The notes beneath the pieces are model-generated. The model did no database searches and was not told where the DNA came from. It was given only the letters and a program-made list of their open reading frames with translations. Positions 34,179 to 44,233 of a stretch of DNA of 64,000 bases are shown piece after piece. Each line of letters starts with the position of its first letter. Positions within the stretch are counted from its first letter, which is position 1. Origin of the DNA: Georgenia subflava (GTDB taxonomy: Bacteria; Actinomycetota; Actinomycetes; Actinomycetales; Actinomycetaceae); the NCBI RefSeq assembly GCF_009193155.1, contig NZ_VUKD01000002.1, forward strand, positions 62,001 through 126,000. The letters are read 5' to 3'. The position numbers and the translations under genes were made by a program.

Positions 34179-35633
34179 TCAGGCCTGCTTCTCCTCCGAG
34201 CGGTCGGCGGACCACAGGGTGTGGAAGGTGCCCTCGGCGTCGACGCGCTGGTAGGTGTGTGCGCCGAAGAAGTCGCGCTGGCCCTGGATCAGCGCCGCCG
34301 GGAGACGCTCGGCGCGGATCCCGTCGTAGTAGCTCAGCGACGAGGCGAACACCGGGGTCGGGACGCCGTTGAGCGCCGCCTGGGACACGATGCTGCGCCA
34401 GGCGGTGACGCCCTTGTCCATCACGTCGGTGAAGAACTCGTCCGCGAGCAGCAGCGGCAGCTCGGGGGTGCGCTCGTACGCCTCGGTGATGCGGTTGAGG
34501 AACCGGGCGCGGATGATGCAGCCGCCGCGCCAGATGCGGGCCATGGCGCCGCGGTCGATGCCCCAGCCGTTCTCCTCCGACGCCGCGGTGATCTGGTCGA
34601 AGCCCTGGGAGTAGGCGACGACCTTGGAGGCGTAGAGCGCCAGGCGCACGTCCTCGATGAAGGCGTCCCGGTCGGTCACGTCCCACTTGCCGGCGTGGGC
34701 GGGCAGCGTGCCGCGGGCGGCCTCGCGCTGCGGCACGGAGCCGGAGAGCGCCCGGGCGAAGGTGGCCTCGGCGATGCCGGTCACCGGCACGCCGAGGTCG
34801 AGGGCGTTCTGCACGGTCCAGCGACCGGTGCCCTTCTGCTCTGCCCGGTCGAGGATGATGTCGACGAACGCCTTGCCGGTCTGCGGGTCGGTGTGCTTGA
34901 GGACCTCCGCGGAGATCTCGATGAGGAAGGACTCGAGGTCGCCGGCGTTCCACTCCTCGAAGATGTCGCCGATCTCGGCGGCGGACGCGCCCAGGCCGTG
35001 GCGCAGCAGGTCGTAGGCCTCGGCGATGAGCTGCATGTCGGCGTACTCGATGCCGTTGTGGACCATCTTGACGAAGTGGCCGGCGCCGTCGGGGCCGATG
35101 TAGGTGCAGCACGGGACGCCGTCGACCTTGGCGGAGATGTCCTCGAGCATGGGGCCGAGGCGGTCGTAGGACTCCCTGGTGCCGCCGGGCATGATCGACG
35201 GGCCGTTCAGCGCGCCCTCCTCGCCGCCCGAGACGCCGGAGCCGACGAAGTGCAGGCCCTTCTCACGCAGGGCGTTCTCGCGCCGGATCGTGTCGGGGAA
35301 GTGGGCGTTGCCGGCGTCGACGATGATGTCGCCCGGCTCCATGTGCTCGGCGAGCTGGTCGATCACCGCGTCGGTCCCGGCGCCGGCCTTGACCATGATC
35401 ACGGCCACACGCGGCTTGGACAGCGATGCCACGAAGTCCTCGACCGACTCCGACGGGACGAACGTGCCGTCGTCGCCGTGCTCGGCCACGAGCTTCTCGG
35501 TCTTGCCGTAGGAGCGGTTGTGGACTGCCACCGTGTAACCGTGCCGCGCGAAGTTGCGGGCCAGGTTGGAGCCCATGACCGCCAGGCCGGTCACGCCGAT
35601 GTCGGCCGTGCCGACGGGCTGCTCGCTTGCCAT
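34179..35633 (-). CDS. gnd: 6-phosphogluconate dehydrogenase, decarboxylating
   Basis: A 484-residue enzyme of the oxidative pentose phosphate pathway that makes ribulose 5-phosphate and NADPH. GLAVMGSNLARNFARHGYTVAVHNRS (from residue 16) is the coenzyme motif and its NRS ending favours NADP+. GVSGGEEGA, GHFVKMVHNGIEYADMQLIAEAY (catalytic Lys, and the signature) and RAQRDYFGAHTY-like FFGAHTYQRVD complete it. Length fits the long dimeric type. It is divergent from purC across a hexanucleotide repeat. Confidence 0.97.
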   Translation of the reverse strand: MASEQPVGTADIGVTGLAVMGSNLARNFARHGYTVAVHNRSYGKTEKLVAEHGDDGTFVPSESVEDFVASLSKPRVAVIMVKAGAGTDAVIDQLAEHMEPGDIIVDAGNAHFPDTIRRENALREKGLHFVGSGVSGGEEGALNGPSIMPGGTRESYDRLGPMLEDISAKVDGVPCCTYIGPDGAGHFVKMVHNGIEYADMQLIAEAYDLLRHGLGASAAEIGDIFEEWNAGDLESFLIEISAEVLKHTDPQTGKAFVDIILDRAEQKGTGRWTVQNALDLGVPVTGIAEATFARALSGSVPQREAARGTLPAHAGKWDVTDRDAFIEDVRLALYASKVVAYSQGFDQITAASEENGWGIDRGAMARIWRGGCIIRARFLNRITEAYERTPELPLLLADEFFTDVMDKGVTAWRSIVSQAALNGVPTPVFASSLSYYDGIRAERLPAALIQGQRDFFGAHTYQRVDAEGTFHTLWSADRSEEKQA

Positions 35634-35758
35634 GTCTACTTCCTCCAGGTTGCGCTGAGGTGCTCGGGATTCGTCTGGAACGGTACGCGGTCCTGTCCCG
35701 CGGCGCCCTCAGGTGCCATCAGTTGTCGAGACGGTGCCTGCGGCCGGTGTCCTGGCTC

Positions 35759-35806
<48 letters not shown>

Positions 35807-35882
35807 GCGGCCGCGAACCGCTCGTGAGACGGGCCGGACCCGGACGGGACGACGCCTGCCCGCTGCTGACAGGATGTGGCCC

Positions 35883-36806
35883 ATGAGCGACGACGGCGGT
35901 GCCGGCTCCTACCCGGAGCTCGAGGGCTGGACCCGGACCTACTCGGGGAAGGTGCGTGACCTCTACGTCCCCCAGGACGCGTCCGCGCGGGCCGGCGGCG
36001 ACGTCGTGCTGGTGGTCGCCTCCGACCGGATCAGCGCCTTCGACCACGTCCTGCCCACCACCATCCCGGACAAGGGCAAGATCCTCACCGCCATGAGCCT
36101 GTGGTGGTTCGAGCAGCTCGCCGACGTCGTCCCCAACCACGTGGTGTCCACCGACGTGCCCGCCGCGGTGGCCGGCCGGGCGATGATCTGCCGTCAGCTG
36201 CGGATGTACCCGATCGAGTGCGTGGTGCGCGGCTACCTCACCGGCTCGGGACTCCAGGAGTACCGCAGCTCCGGCGCCGTGACCGGGCTGGCGCTGCCGG
36301 CCGGGCTCCGCGACGGCGACCGGCTCCCCGAGCCCATCTTCACCCCGGCCGCGAAGGCCGACCTCGGCGAGCACGACGAGAACATCTCGTTCGAGGAGAC
36401 CGCGGACCGGATCGGGCTGCGGCTGGCCCGCCGCCTGCGCGACCGGACCCTCGCCGTCTACGCCCATGCCGCCGAGATCGCCGCGGACCGCGGCATCATC
36501 CTGGCCGACACCAAGCTCGAGTTCGGCGCCTCGCCGCAGCCGGGGGAGCCGGTCGTGGTGCTCGGCGACGAGGTGCTCACGCCGGACTCCTCCCGGTTCT
36601 GGAGCGCAGCCGACTGGGCGCCGGGCCAGGCGCAGCGCAGCTATGACAAGCAGTTCGTGCGCGACTGGCTCGTCTCGCCCGAGGCCGGCTGGGACCGCCG
36701 CGGGGACGCGCCGCCCCCGGCGCTGCCAGAGGACGTCGTCGCGCGCACCCGGGCACGCTACGTCGAGGCCTACGAGCAGCTCACAGGGCAGGTCTTCACG
36801 GCCTGA
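35883..36806 (+). CDS. purC: Phosphoribosylaminoimidazole-succinocarboxamide synthase
   Basis: A 307-residue SAICAR synthetase, step eight of the purine pathway, joining aspartate to CAIR with ATP. YSGKVRDLYVP is the glycine-rich start, VVASDRISAFDHVLPTTIPDKGKILTAMSLWWF is the SAICAR signature, YPIECVVRGYLTGSGLQEY, DENISFEE and ILADTKLEFG follow. The longer length relative to the 240-residue bacterial form is normal for this subgroup. The reading frame is open far upstream, opposite gnd, but homology starts at the ATG at 35883. Confidence 0.97.
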   Translation: MSDDGGAGSYPELEGWTRTYSGKVRDLYVPQDASARAGGDVVLVVASDRISAFDHVLPTTIPDKGKILTAMSLWWFEQLADVVPNHVVSTDVPAAVAGRAMICRQLRMYPIECVVRGYLTGSGLQEYRSSGAVTGLALPAGLRDGDRLPEPIFTPAAKADLGEHDENISFEETADRIGLRLARRLRDRTLAVYAHAAEIAADRGIILADTKLEFGASPQPGEPVVVLGDEVLTPDSSRFWSAADWAPGQAQRSYDKQFVRDWLVSPEAGWDRRGDAPPPALPEDVVARTRARYVEAYEQLTGQVFTA

Positions 36807-36835
36807 GGCCCGGCACGACGGCCCTGACCTGCGTG

Positions 36836-36855
36836 AACCTACGTAGCCGTAGGTT
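36836..36855. promoter_or_regulatory. Operator-like palindrome upstream of desaturase gene
   Basis: A perfect inverted repeat, AACCTACG-N4-CGTAGGTT, 99 bp before the desaturase start. This CCTACG/CGTAGG form is typical of TetR-family operators near actinobacterial desaturase genes. No regulator for it is adjacent. Confidence 0.6.
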
Positions 36856-36953
36856 CCGGTAGAGACGGAGGCGTTTCCGTGTCACACTCGACGCGGCGCC
36901 AATGACGCCAGTGCGGCCCCAGGTCGTGCCCCTCGAACACCAGGCGGCGGCCC

Positions 36954-38069
36954 ATGAGCCACACCCTCACACCCAGCACGCAGTCTCCCGCGGCCCGCGA
37001 GACCTCCGGGCGCCGGCCCGGCAGCGTCCGGGAGCGGCAGCTCAGCGACTTCACGGCCCTCACCGCGATGGTGAAGGAGGCCGGACTCATGCGCCGGGCG
37101 TACGGGTACTACTGGTCGAAGCTCATCGGGCTGACGCTGGCCGGGCTCGCCCTGGCCGCGGCGTTCGTCCTCATCGGGGACACGTGGTGGCAGATGGGCA
37201 CGGCCGTCGTCCTCGCACTGCTGATGACCCAGATCGCGTTCCTCGGTCACGACGCCGCCCACCGGCAGATCTTCGTCTCCGGCAGGTGGAACGAGTGGGT
37301 CTCCCTCATCGTGATCAACCTGTTCGCAGGCATGGGCCTCGGCTGGTGGAACCGCAAGCACAACAAGCACCACGCCGCCCCGAACAAGCTCGACGCCGAC
37401 CCCGACATCGAGTCCGGCGTGCTGGCCTTCACCCCGGAGGGGGCGGCGGGCCGCAAGACCCGGCTGACCCGCTGGCTGACCACCAAGCAGGGCTACTTCT
37501 TCTACCCGCTGCTGCTCCTCGAGGGCGTCAACCTGCACGTCCAGGGCATCAAGCGGGTCGTCTCGCGCGGTGAGGTCAAGCGCCGGTGGGTCGAGCTGGG
37601 GTTCATCACCTTCCGGCTGGTCACCTACTTCGGCCTGGTCTTCCTCGTGCTCTCTCCCGGCAAGGCAGCGGCCTTCATCGGCATCCAGCTGGCCGTGTTC
37701 GGCCTCTACATGGGCCTGTCCTTCGCGCCGAACCACATCGGCATGCCCATCGTGCCGCCGACGGTGAAGATCGACTTCCTGCGCCGCCAGGTGCTGATGA
37801 GCCGCAACGTCACCGGTGGCCGCTGGGTCGACACGTTCATGGGCGGGCTGAACTTCCAGGTCGAGCACCACCTGTTCCCCTCGATGGCGCGGCCGAACCT
37901 GCGCAAGGTCGCCCCGGTGGTGCGCGAGTACTGCGAGCAGCTCGGGGTGCGCTACACCGAGACGTCGATCGCGCATTCCTACCGGGCCGTCACCACCTAC
38001 ATCAATCGCGTCGGTCGCAACGGCCTCGACGTGTGGGCGTGCCCGCTGGCGGTGCAGTACCGGGTCTGA
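36954..38069 (+). CDS. Fatty acid desaturase (acyl-lipid/acyl-CoA type)
   Basis: A 371-residue membrane di-iron desaturase. The three histidine boxes are HDAAH (about residue 101), HNKHH (about 138) and QVEHHLFP (about 303), the last with Gln in front as in front-end (delta-6-like) enzymes. Hydrophobic pairs lie at about 50-90 and 230-265. There is no fused cytochrome b5 domain, so an external ferredoxin or reductase is needed. A palindromic operator upstream implies regulation by membrane lipid or acyl-CoA state. Chain position of the double bond cannot be read. Confidence 0.92.
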   Translation: MSHTLTPSTQSPAARETSGRRPGSVRERQLSDFTALTAMVKEAGLMRRAYGYYWSKLIGLTLAGLALAAAFVLIGDTWWQMGTAVVLALLMTQIAFLGHDAAHRQIFVSGRWNEWVSLIVINLFAGMGLGWWNRKHNKHHAAPNKLDADPDIESGVLAFTPEGAAGRKTRLTRWLTTKQGYFFYPLLLLEGVNLHVQGIKRVVSRGEVKRRWVELGFITFRLVTYFGLVFLVLSPGKAAAFIGIQLAVFGLYMGLSFAPNHIGMPIVPPTVKIDFLRRQVLMSRNVTGGRWVDTFMGGLNFQVEHHLFPSMARPNLRKVAPVVREYCEQLGVRYTETSIAHSYRAVTTYINRVGRNGLDVWACPLAVQYRV

Positions 38070-38072
38070 GCA

Positions 38073-38095
38073 CCTGGGCGGTCGCGACCGCCAGG
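38073..38095. terminator. Candidate terminator after desaturase gene
   Basis: A nearly continuous GC palindrome from CCTGGGCGG to CCGCCAGG, starting 3 bp after the stop. The centre is self-complementary (TCGCGA). A competing hairpin (CCAGG-ACA-CCTGG) overlaps its end. Confidence 0.45.
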
Positions 38096-38151
38096 ACACC
38101 TGGGGCCGCGCGCCTGAGCACGCCGCGGCCGCCACCGGTAGCGTCGCGCGG

Positions 38152-38715
38152 GTGACAGACGACCCGAGCACCGAGCCCGCCGCGCCCTGGCTCGTCGTGA
38201 TCGACCCGCAACGCATCTTCGCCGAGCCGCCCAGCCCGTGGGCCGCGCCGGGCTTCGACCGGATCGTCGAACCGGTCCGGCGGCTCGCCGAGACGCACGC
38301 CGGCCGGGTGGTCGTGACCCGGTTCGTCGCCCCCGACCTGCCCGCCGGCTCCTGGCGTGAGTACTACCGGGACTGGCCGTTCGCGCTCGTGCCCGACGAC
38401 GACCCCCTCTACGAGGTGGTGCCCGCGCTCGCGGACCTCGGGACCCGGACGGTCACCGAGCCGACGTTCGGCAAGTGGGGGCCGGGGCTGCTCGACGTCG
38501 TCGGCCCGGCCCCGCACCTCGTGCTGACGGGGGTGGCCACGGACTGCTGCGTCCTCTCCACCGCGCTCGCGGCGGCCGACGGCGGGGCGCACGTGCAGGT
38601 CGTCGCCGACGCCTGCGCGGGCTCCGACGAGGCGAACCACCGGCGTGCCCTGGACGCGATGTCGCTGTACGCCCCGCAGATCACCGTGACCACCAGCGCG
38701 GAGCTGCTGGCATGA
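38152..38715 (+). CDS. Isochorismatase-like cysteine hydrolase
   Basis: A 187-residue hydrolase of the isochorismatase/nicotinamidase fold. The catalytic triad is visible: Asp in LVVIDPQRIF, Lys in FGKWG, and Cys in GVATDCCVLSTALAA, preceded by the cis-peptide region LTGVATD. The substrate could be nicotinamide, a ureido acid or an isochorismate-like compound. TAGCGT 7 bases before the GTG suggests a leaderless start. Its last 4 bases overlap the nucleoside hydrolase ATG, so the two are translated together. Confidence 0.9.
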   Translation: MTDDPSTEPAAPWLVVIDPQRIFAEPPSPWAAPGFDRIVEPVRRLAETHAGRVVVTRFVAPDLPAGSWREYYRDWPFALVPDDDPLYEVVPALADLGTRTVTEPTFGKWGPGLLDVVGPAPHLVLTGVATDCCVLSTALAAADGGAHVQVVADACAGSDEANHRRALDAMSLYAPQITVTTSAELLA

Positions 38716-39716
38716 CCGGGACCGGAGGCACCGGCACCGACAGAGGCGCCGATACGGGCAAGAACCGCGGCACGACGTCGCCGCGACGCGTCGTCGTGGA
38801 CTGCGACCCCGGCCACGACGACGCGCTCGCGCTGCTCATGGCCGCCGGCCACCCCGACGTCGAGATCGCCGCGATCACCACGGTCGGCGGGAACCAGACG
38901 CTGGAGAAAGTCACCCGCAACGCCCTCGCGGTCGCCACCGTCGCCGGGCTGGAGCACGCCGTCGTGGCCGCCGGCTGCGACCGCCCGCTGGTCGCCGACG
39001 CCGTGATCACCGCGCCGCGCACCCACGGGGCCAGCGGCCTCGACGGTCCCGTGCTGCCTGCGCCGACGGTCGCACTGGACCCGCGGCACGGCGTCGACGT
39101 CATCATCGAGACCGTCATGGCTGCCGAGCCGGGCACGATCACCCTGGTGCCCATGGGGCCGTTGACGAACATCGCCACCGCCGTGCGCCGCGAGCCCGCC
39201 GTCGTCGGCCGCGTGGCGGAGGTGGTCCTCATGGGCGGGGGCTACACCAAGGGCAACATCACCCCGGCGGCGGAGTTCAACATCTACACGGACCCCGAGG
39301 CCGCGCACGTCGTCTTCGCCGCACCGTGGCGGGTCACCATGGTCGGCCTCGACCTCACCCATCAGGCGCGCGCGACCGAGGACGTGGTCGAACGGTTCCG
39401 CGCCCTCGGGACGCGGGCCGGCGACTTCGTGGTGGACATGCTGGACTTCTTCGGCCCCGCCTACCGCGCCGAGCAGGGCTTCCCGGCACCGCCCGTGCAC
39501 GACGTGTGCGCCCTCGTGCGCGCCGTCGAGCCGGACGTGGTGACCGTGCGGCCGGGCCACGTCGACGTCGAGCTGCGCGGGGAGCACACCCGCGGGATGA
39601 CCGTCACCGACCTCCTCGGCCGAGAGGGACGTGACCTCGACCACCTCGTCGCCACCGAGCTGGACGTCGACCGGTTCTGGGACCTCGTGATCGGCGCCGT
39701 CTCGCGGTTGGACTGA
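38712..39716 (+). CDS. Inosine-uridine preferring nucleoside hydrolase
   Basis: A 334-residue N-ribohydrolase that splits ribonucleosides into base and ribose. The Ca2+-binding cluster is [18 protein letters not shown], with GGN..TxxKVTRNAL next, [21 protein letters not shown] and the late HDVCALV. The N-terminal 25 residues are Gly/Thr-rich and unconserved. ATG overlaps the preceding stop (ATGA). Pairing with the cysteine hydrolase suggests purine or nicotinamide riboside salvage, placed directly before purS-purQ. Confidence 0.93.
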   Translation: MTGTGGTGTDRGADTGKNRGTTSPRRVVVDCDPGHDDALALLMAAGHPDVEIAAITTVGGNQTLEKVTRNALAVATVAGLEHAVVAAGCDRPLVADAVITAPRTHGASGLDGPVLPAPTVALDPRHGVDVIIETVMAAEPGTITLVPMGPLTNIATAVRREPAVVGRVAEVVLMGGGYTKGNITPAAEFNIYTDPEAAHVVFAAPWRVTMVGLDLTHQARATEDVVERFRALGTRAGDFVVDMLDFFGPAYRAEQGFPAPPVHDVCALVRAVEPDVVTVRPGHVDVELRGEHTRGMTVTDLLGREGRDLDHLVATELDVDRFWDLVIGAVSRLD

Positions 39717-39815
39717 CGTCCGCGGCACCGGGCGCCGGCGTGGACGCCCCAGCCACGTGCTGGCGCCAGCGGATACCCTGGGCGCCGAAAGCCGTCACAC
39801 CACAGGAGCGCAGTC

Positions 39816-40069
39816 ATGGGACGCATCGTCGTCGAGGTCATGCCCAAGCCCGAGATCCTCGACCCGCAGGGCAAGGCCGTCGCCGGAGCGCTCCCGCGGC
39901 TGGGGCTGAGCCAGTTCACCGGCGTGCGCCAGGGCAAGCGCTTCGAGCTGAGCGTCGACGGGCCGGTGACCGAGGAGCTCCTCGAGGCGGCCCGCCAGGC
40001 GGCCGGCACCGCGCTGTCGAACCCGATCATCGAGGACGTCGTCGGCGTCCACGAGGCGGAGGAGAACTG

Positions 40070-40070
<1 letters not shown>
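39816..40070 (+). CDS. purS: Phosphoribosylformylglycinamidine synthase subunit PurS
   Basis: An 84-residue small subunit of the FGAM synthase complex. [25 protein letters not shown] is the defining pattern, followed by VRQGKRFEL and ANPIIEDV-like [12 protein letters not shown]. It bridges PurQ and PurL. CAGGAG lies about 8 bases upstream of the ATG, and TACCCT at 39774-39779 may be the -10. Its stop overlaps the purQ start by 1 bp. Confidence 0.96.
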
Positions 40071-40780
<710 letters not shown>

Positions 40781-40833
40781 GGATCGGCCCGCAGGCGACC
40801 GCTACCACGACCGCCTGAGCTGTGCCTCGGCGG

Positions 40834-41949
40834 TCAGCCGAGCACGTCGGTCAGCGGCGTCGCCAGCAGGGCGTGCGCGGCGGCGACCGGCTCGCACACC
40901 AGGGCGCCCTCGTGGGTGTTCAGACCCTTCGCCAGGGCCGGGTCCGCGCGCATCGCGTCGCGCCAGCCGTGCTGGGCGAGCTCGAGGGCGTACGGCACGG
41001 TGACGTTCGTCAGCGCGTAGGTCGAGGTGTGCGGGACGGCGCCGGGCATGTTCGCGACGCAGTAGAACTCCGTCTCGTGCACGCGGTACGTGGGATCGGT
41101 GTGCGTGGTCGGGCGAGAGTCCTCGAAGCAGCCGCCCTGGTCGATAGCGATGTCGACGACGACGCTGCCCGGCTTCATCCGGGCAACCTGCTCGTTGCTG
41201 ACGAGGGTGGGGGCGCGGGCGCCCGGCACGAGCACCGCGCCGATGACGAGGTCGGCCTCCGAGACCGCCTTCTCGATCTCGTACGCGTTGGACGCGACCG
41301 TCTGACAGTGCCCCTGGTAGATGTCGTCCGCGTGCCGCAGCTTGGCGATGTCCTTGTCCAGGAGCCGCACCTCGGCCTGCATGCCGAGCGCGATCGAGGC
41401 GGCCCGCATGCCGGTCACCCCGGCCCCGATCACCACGACCTTCGCGGAGTACACGCCCGACACCCCGCCCATGAGGACGCCCCGCCCGCCCTGGGCGCTC
41501 ATGAGCGTGTGGGCGCCGACCATCGGTGCCAGCCGGCCGGCGACCTCGCTCATCGGCGCCAGGAGCGGCAGGGAACGGTCGGCCTCCTCGACCGTCTCGT
41601 AGGCGACGGCGGTGACCCCGCGCTCGAGCAGCACGTCGGTGAGCTCACGGTCGGCCGCGAGGTGGAGGTAGGTGAACAGCGTCTGGCCCGGTCGCAGTCG
41701 GTGGTACTCCTCGGGCACCGGCTCCTTGACCTTGAGCACCAGCTCGCCGGCGTCCCACACGTCGTCCGCCCCGGCGACGACGGTCGCCCCAGCGGTCGTG
41801 AAGTCCTCGTCGGTGATGGACGAGCCGGTCCCCGCGCCGGCCTCGACGTACACCTGGTGTCCGTGCCGGGTCAGCTCGTGCACCCCGGACGGGGTGATGG
41901 CGACCCGCAGCTCGGTGTCCTTCACCTCGCGCGGAACGGAGATCCTCAT
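40834..41949 (-). CDS. ald: Alanine dehydrogenase
   Basis: A 371-residue NAD-dependent enzyme that interconverts alanine and pyruvate plus ammonia. [20 protein letters not shown] is the family start; K75 (VLKVKEP) and H96 (YLHLAA) are the catalytic pair; [20 protein letters not shown] is the NAD motif. The ATG at 41949 gives exactly the usual length and has AAGGA upstream; a GTG at 41958 is also in frame. It may supply ammonia assimilation together with gdhA at the window end. Confidence 0.96.
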   Translation of the reverse strand: MRISVPREVKDTELRVAITPSGVHELTRHGHQVYVEAGAGTGSSITDEDFTTAGATVVAGADDVWDAGELVLKVKEPVPEEYHRLRPGQTLFTYLHLAADRELTDVLLERGVTAVAYETVEEADRSLPLLAPMSEVAGRLAPMVGAHTLMSAQGGRGVLMGGVSGVYSAKVVVIGAGVTGMRAASIALGMQAEVRLLDKDIAKLRHADDIYQGHCQTVASNAYEIEKAVSEADLVIGAVLVPGARAPTLVSNEQVARMKPGSVVVDIAIDQGGCFEDSRPTTHTDPTYRVHETEFYCVANMPGAVPHTSTYALTNVTVPYALELAQHGWRDAMRADPALAKGLNTHEGALVCEPVAAAHALLATPLTDVLG

Positions 41950-42283
41950 ACGTGACACATCCTTGTGGCTGGGCGGGACGGCGTGCGACCGTCCGGGGGC
42001 GCTGCGAGTCTACGGCCGCTGCTCCGGCGGGCCGGCGCATGCCACGGGGTCCGCCTGGGTGCCGGCGGGCGGAGCGGTGGCGCGCCAGCACGGACGCCAG
42101 CAGGATCTCTGCAGGATGCCTGCACGGATGCCCCACCGATGCCCGCACGCCGGGGACGCCCGCACTCCGCCGGCGCGCGTCGTCGACAGTGGCGCACGGT
42201 TCGTACCGGATACCGGTACGAACCCTTCAGTCGGAGCGTGCACCCGCGGCGCGAGAGTGCCGCGCCGTTACGAGCGGGGCGTC
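41950..42283. other. Upstream region of ald
   Basis: About 330 bp between the ABC-F gene and ald, both on the minus strand. It holds a strong inverted repeat at 42198-42224 and short GATGCC/GCACG direct repeats at about 42105-42165. No gene is seen. Confidence 0.5.
42198..42224. terminator. Inverted repeat after ABC-F gene
   Basis: GGTTCGTACCG and CGGTACGAACC, perfect 11-bp arms around 5 bases, 60 bp beyond the ABC-F stop. It is best read as a terminator; an operator for ald (start 250 bp further) is an alternative. Confidence 0.55.
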
Positions 42284-43942
42284 TCAGTCCGCGGCGAGCT
42301 CGGTGAGCTGTCCTGCGTCCATCAGCCAGCGACGGGTGGCGCGCACGTTGGCCAGCATCCGCCGGTCGTGCGTGACCAGCAGGACGGTGCCGGGGAAGGA
42401 CTCGACGGCCTGCTCGAGCTGGACGATGGCCGGCAGGTCGAGGTGGTTCGTGGGCTCGTCGAGGACGAGCAGGTTGACGCCGCGGGCCTGCAGCAGGGCC
42501 AGCGCCGCACGGGTGCGCTCGCCGGGGGAGAGCGAGGCGGCCGGGCGCAACGCGTTCTCCCCGCCGAGCCCGAACTTGGCCAGCAGCGTCCGCACGTCCG
42601 CCTCCGGCCAGTCCGGCACCTGCCGGGAGAAGGTCGCCGCCACCGGCTCGGCCCGGTCGAACATGGCACGGGCCTGGTCCACCTCACCGACGGCGACGCC
42701 GGACCCGAGGGAGGCGCGGCCCTGCTCGGGCTGCAGCCGGCCGAGCAGCATGGCCAGCAGGGTCGACTTCCCCGAGCCGTTCGCCCCGGTGATGACGATC
42801 CGGTCGCCGTGGTCGACCTGCGCGGTGACCGGTCCGAAGATGAACGACCCGCGGCGCACGGCGGCGCCGTCCAGGACCGCGACGACGCTGCCGCCGCGGG
42901 GTGCCTGCGCGATGGACATGCGCAGCTCCCACTCCTTGCGGGGTTCTTCCACCTTCTCCAGGCGCTCGATGGCGCGCTCGGACTGGCTGACCTTGGCCGC
43001 CTGCTTCTCGGTGCGGGCGACGGCGCGGGCGATGAGGTTCTTGTCGTTGTCCCGCGCCTTCTTGCGGGCGTTGCGCACACCCTTGTCGACCCAGCTCTTC
43101 TGCGTCTGGACCCGCTCCTTCAGACCGCCGAGCCGCTCGGCGTACTCCTCGTAGGCCTCGCGGGCGCGCCGGCGCGCCACCTCCCGCTCGGCGAGGAAGG
43201 CGTCGTACCCACCCTCGTAGACGCTGACCTGCTGCTGGGCGAGGTCGAGCTCGACGATGCCGGTGACGGTGCGGGCGAGGAACTCGCGGTCGTGGCTCAC
43301 GATCACCAGCGGCGCGCGGGAGTCGTGGACGAATCGTTCGAGTCGCTCCAGGCCGGTGAGGTCGAGGTCGTTGGTGGGTTCGTCGAGCAGCAGGACGTCG
43401 TAGCGCGCCAGCAGCAGGGCGGCCAGCCCGGCGCGGGCCGCCTCCCCGCCGGAGAGGGTGGTGGTCGCGGCGTCGAGGTCGACCCCGAGCCCGACGTCGG
43501 CCGCTGCTGCCCCGGCCCGCTCGTCCAGGTCGGCCCCGCCCAGGGCGAGCCAACGTTCGAGAGCCACGGCGTAGGCGTCCGCTGCGACGGGGTCGTCCGG
43601 GCGCTCGGCCATCGAGTCGGCGGCCCTGTCCATCGCCGCGGTGGCGGCGCTCACGCCGGTGCGTCGACGCAGCAGCTGCAGGACATCCTCGCCGGGACGC
43701 CGCTCCGGTTCCTGGGCGAGGTAGCCGATGGTGGCCTGCGGTGGTGCGAGCGTCACCCGGCCGTCGATCTCCGCGGTGGAATCCAGGCCGGCCAGCGCCG
43801 TCAGGAGCGTGGACTTGCCCGCACCGTTGGCGCCGACCAGGCCCCACACGTCGCCGGGTGCGATGGTGACGGTCAGGTCGGTGAAGAGCCGGCGCGCCCC
43901 GTGGGCGGCGCCGAGCTCGCTGACGTGGAGGGTCGCGGGCAC
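42284..43942 (-). CDS. ABC-F family ATP-binding protein
   Basis: A 552-residue protein with two ABC domains and no membrane span, acting on the ribosome. Walker A: GANGAGKST (about residue 37) and GANGSGKST (about 378). Signatures: LSGGEAARAGLA and LSPGERTRAALAL. Walker B: LLLDEPTNDLD and LVLDEPTNHLD. The linker between them is long, charged and helical (about 240-335), as in antibiotic-resistance (ARE) or Uup-like subfamilies. It may relieve ribosome-targeting drugs or stalled translation; the subfamily cannot be fixed from sequence alone. The GTG start is assumed. Confidence 0.93.
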   Translation of the reverse strand: MPATLHVSELGAAHGARRLFTDLTVTIAPGDVWGLVGANGAGKSTLLTALAGLDSTAEIDGRVTLAPPQATIGYLAQEPERRPGEDVLQLLRRRTGVSAATAAMDRAADSMAERPDDPVAADAYAVALERWLALGGADLDERAGAAAADVGLGVDLDAATTTLSGGEAARAGLAALLLARYDVLLLDEPTNDLDLTGLERLERFVHDSRAPLVIVSHDREFLARTVTGIVELDLAQQQVSVYEGGYDAFLAEREVARRRAREAYEEYAERLGGLKERVQTQKSWVDKGVRNARKKARDNDKNLIARAVARTEKQAAKVSQSERAIERLEKVEEPRKEWELRMSIAQAPRGGSVVAVLDGAAVRRGSFIFGPVTAQVDHGDRIVITGANGSGKSTLLAMLLGRLQPEQGRASLGSGVAVGEVDQARAMFDRAEPVAATFSRQVPDWPEADVRTLLAKFGLGGENALRPAASLSPGERTRAALALLQARGVNLLVLDEPTNHLDLPAIVQLEQAVESFPGTVLLVTHDRRMLANVRATRRWLMDAGQLTELAAD

Positions 43943-44060
43943 GCACCGAGGTTACGTGCCGCGGACGTCGCCTCGCCCGCTGTTTCGAGCGGGCCGGCCG
44001 CCCCCGGGTACGGGTAGCTGAGCCGCACCGGACGGCGGCTGATGGCCGGGCGGGCTGAGC

Positions 44061-44109
44061 GGCACCGGACGGCTGCCGGGCAGGGCGGCGGCACCGGACG
44101 GCTGCCGGG
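44061..44109. repeat. Direct repeat of 20 bp, period 29
   Basis: GGCACCGGACGGCTGCCGGG occurs at 44061-44080 and again at 44090-44109. It is intergenic, upstream of the ABC-F gene, and a partial copy precedes it near 44030. Confidence 0.65.
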
Positions 44110-44140
44110 ACGGCCGGCTACGCCGCGCCGGCTGCTCGGA

Positions 44141-44169
44141 CCGCGGACCGGGGAGCACCCGGTCCGCGG
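44141..44169. terminator. Hairpin between MerR and ABC-F genes
   Basis: A perfect 12-bp inverted repeat, CCGCGGACCGGG with CCCGGTCCGCGG, around GAGCA. It is downstream of the MerR gene on the minus strand and could stop read-through into the ABC-F gene. Confidence 0.65.
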
Positions 44170-44198
44170 CAGGTCAGGGCCCCGAGTCGGGCCAGGCG

Positions 44199-44224
44199 GT
44201 GACCGGGTCTGCAGCCCCGGTCAC
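44199..44224. terminator. Terminator after MerR gene
   Basis: GTGACCGGG (44199-44207) pairs with CCCGGTCAC (44216-44224), 9 bp after the MerR stop on the minus strand. Together with the hairpin at 44141 it forms a double terminator. Confidence 0.65.
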
Positions 44225-44233
44225 TGGCCCCTT

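Noticed and set aside
40791..40816. Terminator between purQ and ald
   Set aside because: CAGGCG and CGCCTG can pair, but the stem is only 6 bp with a 14-base loop, too weak to call.
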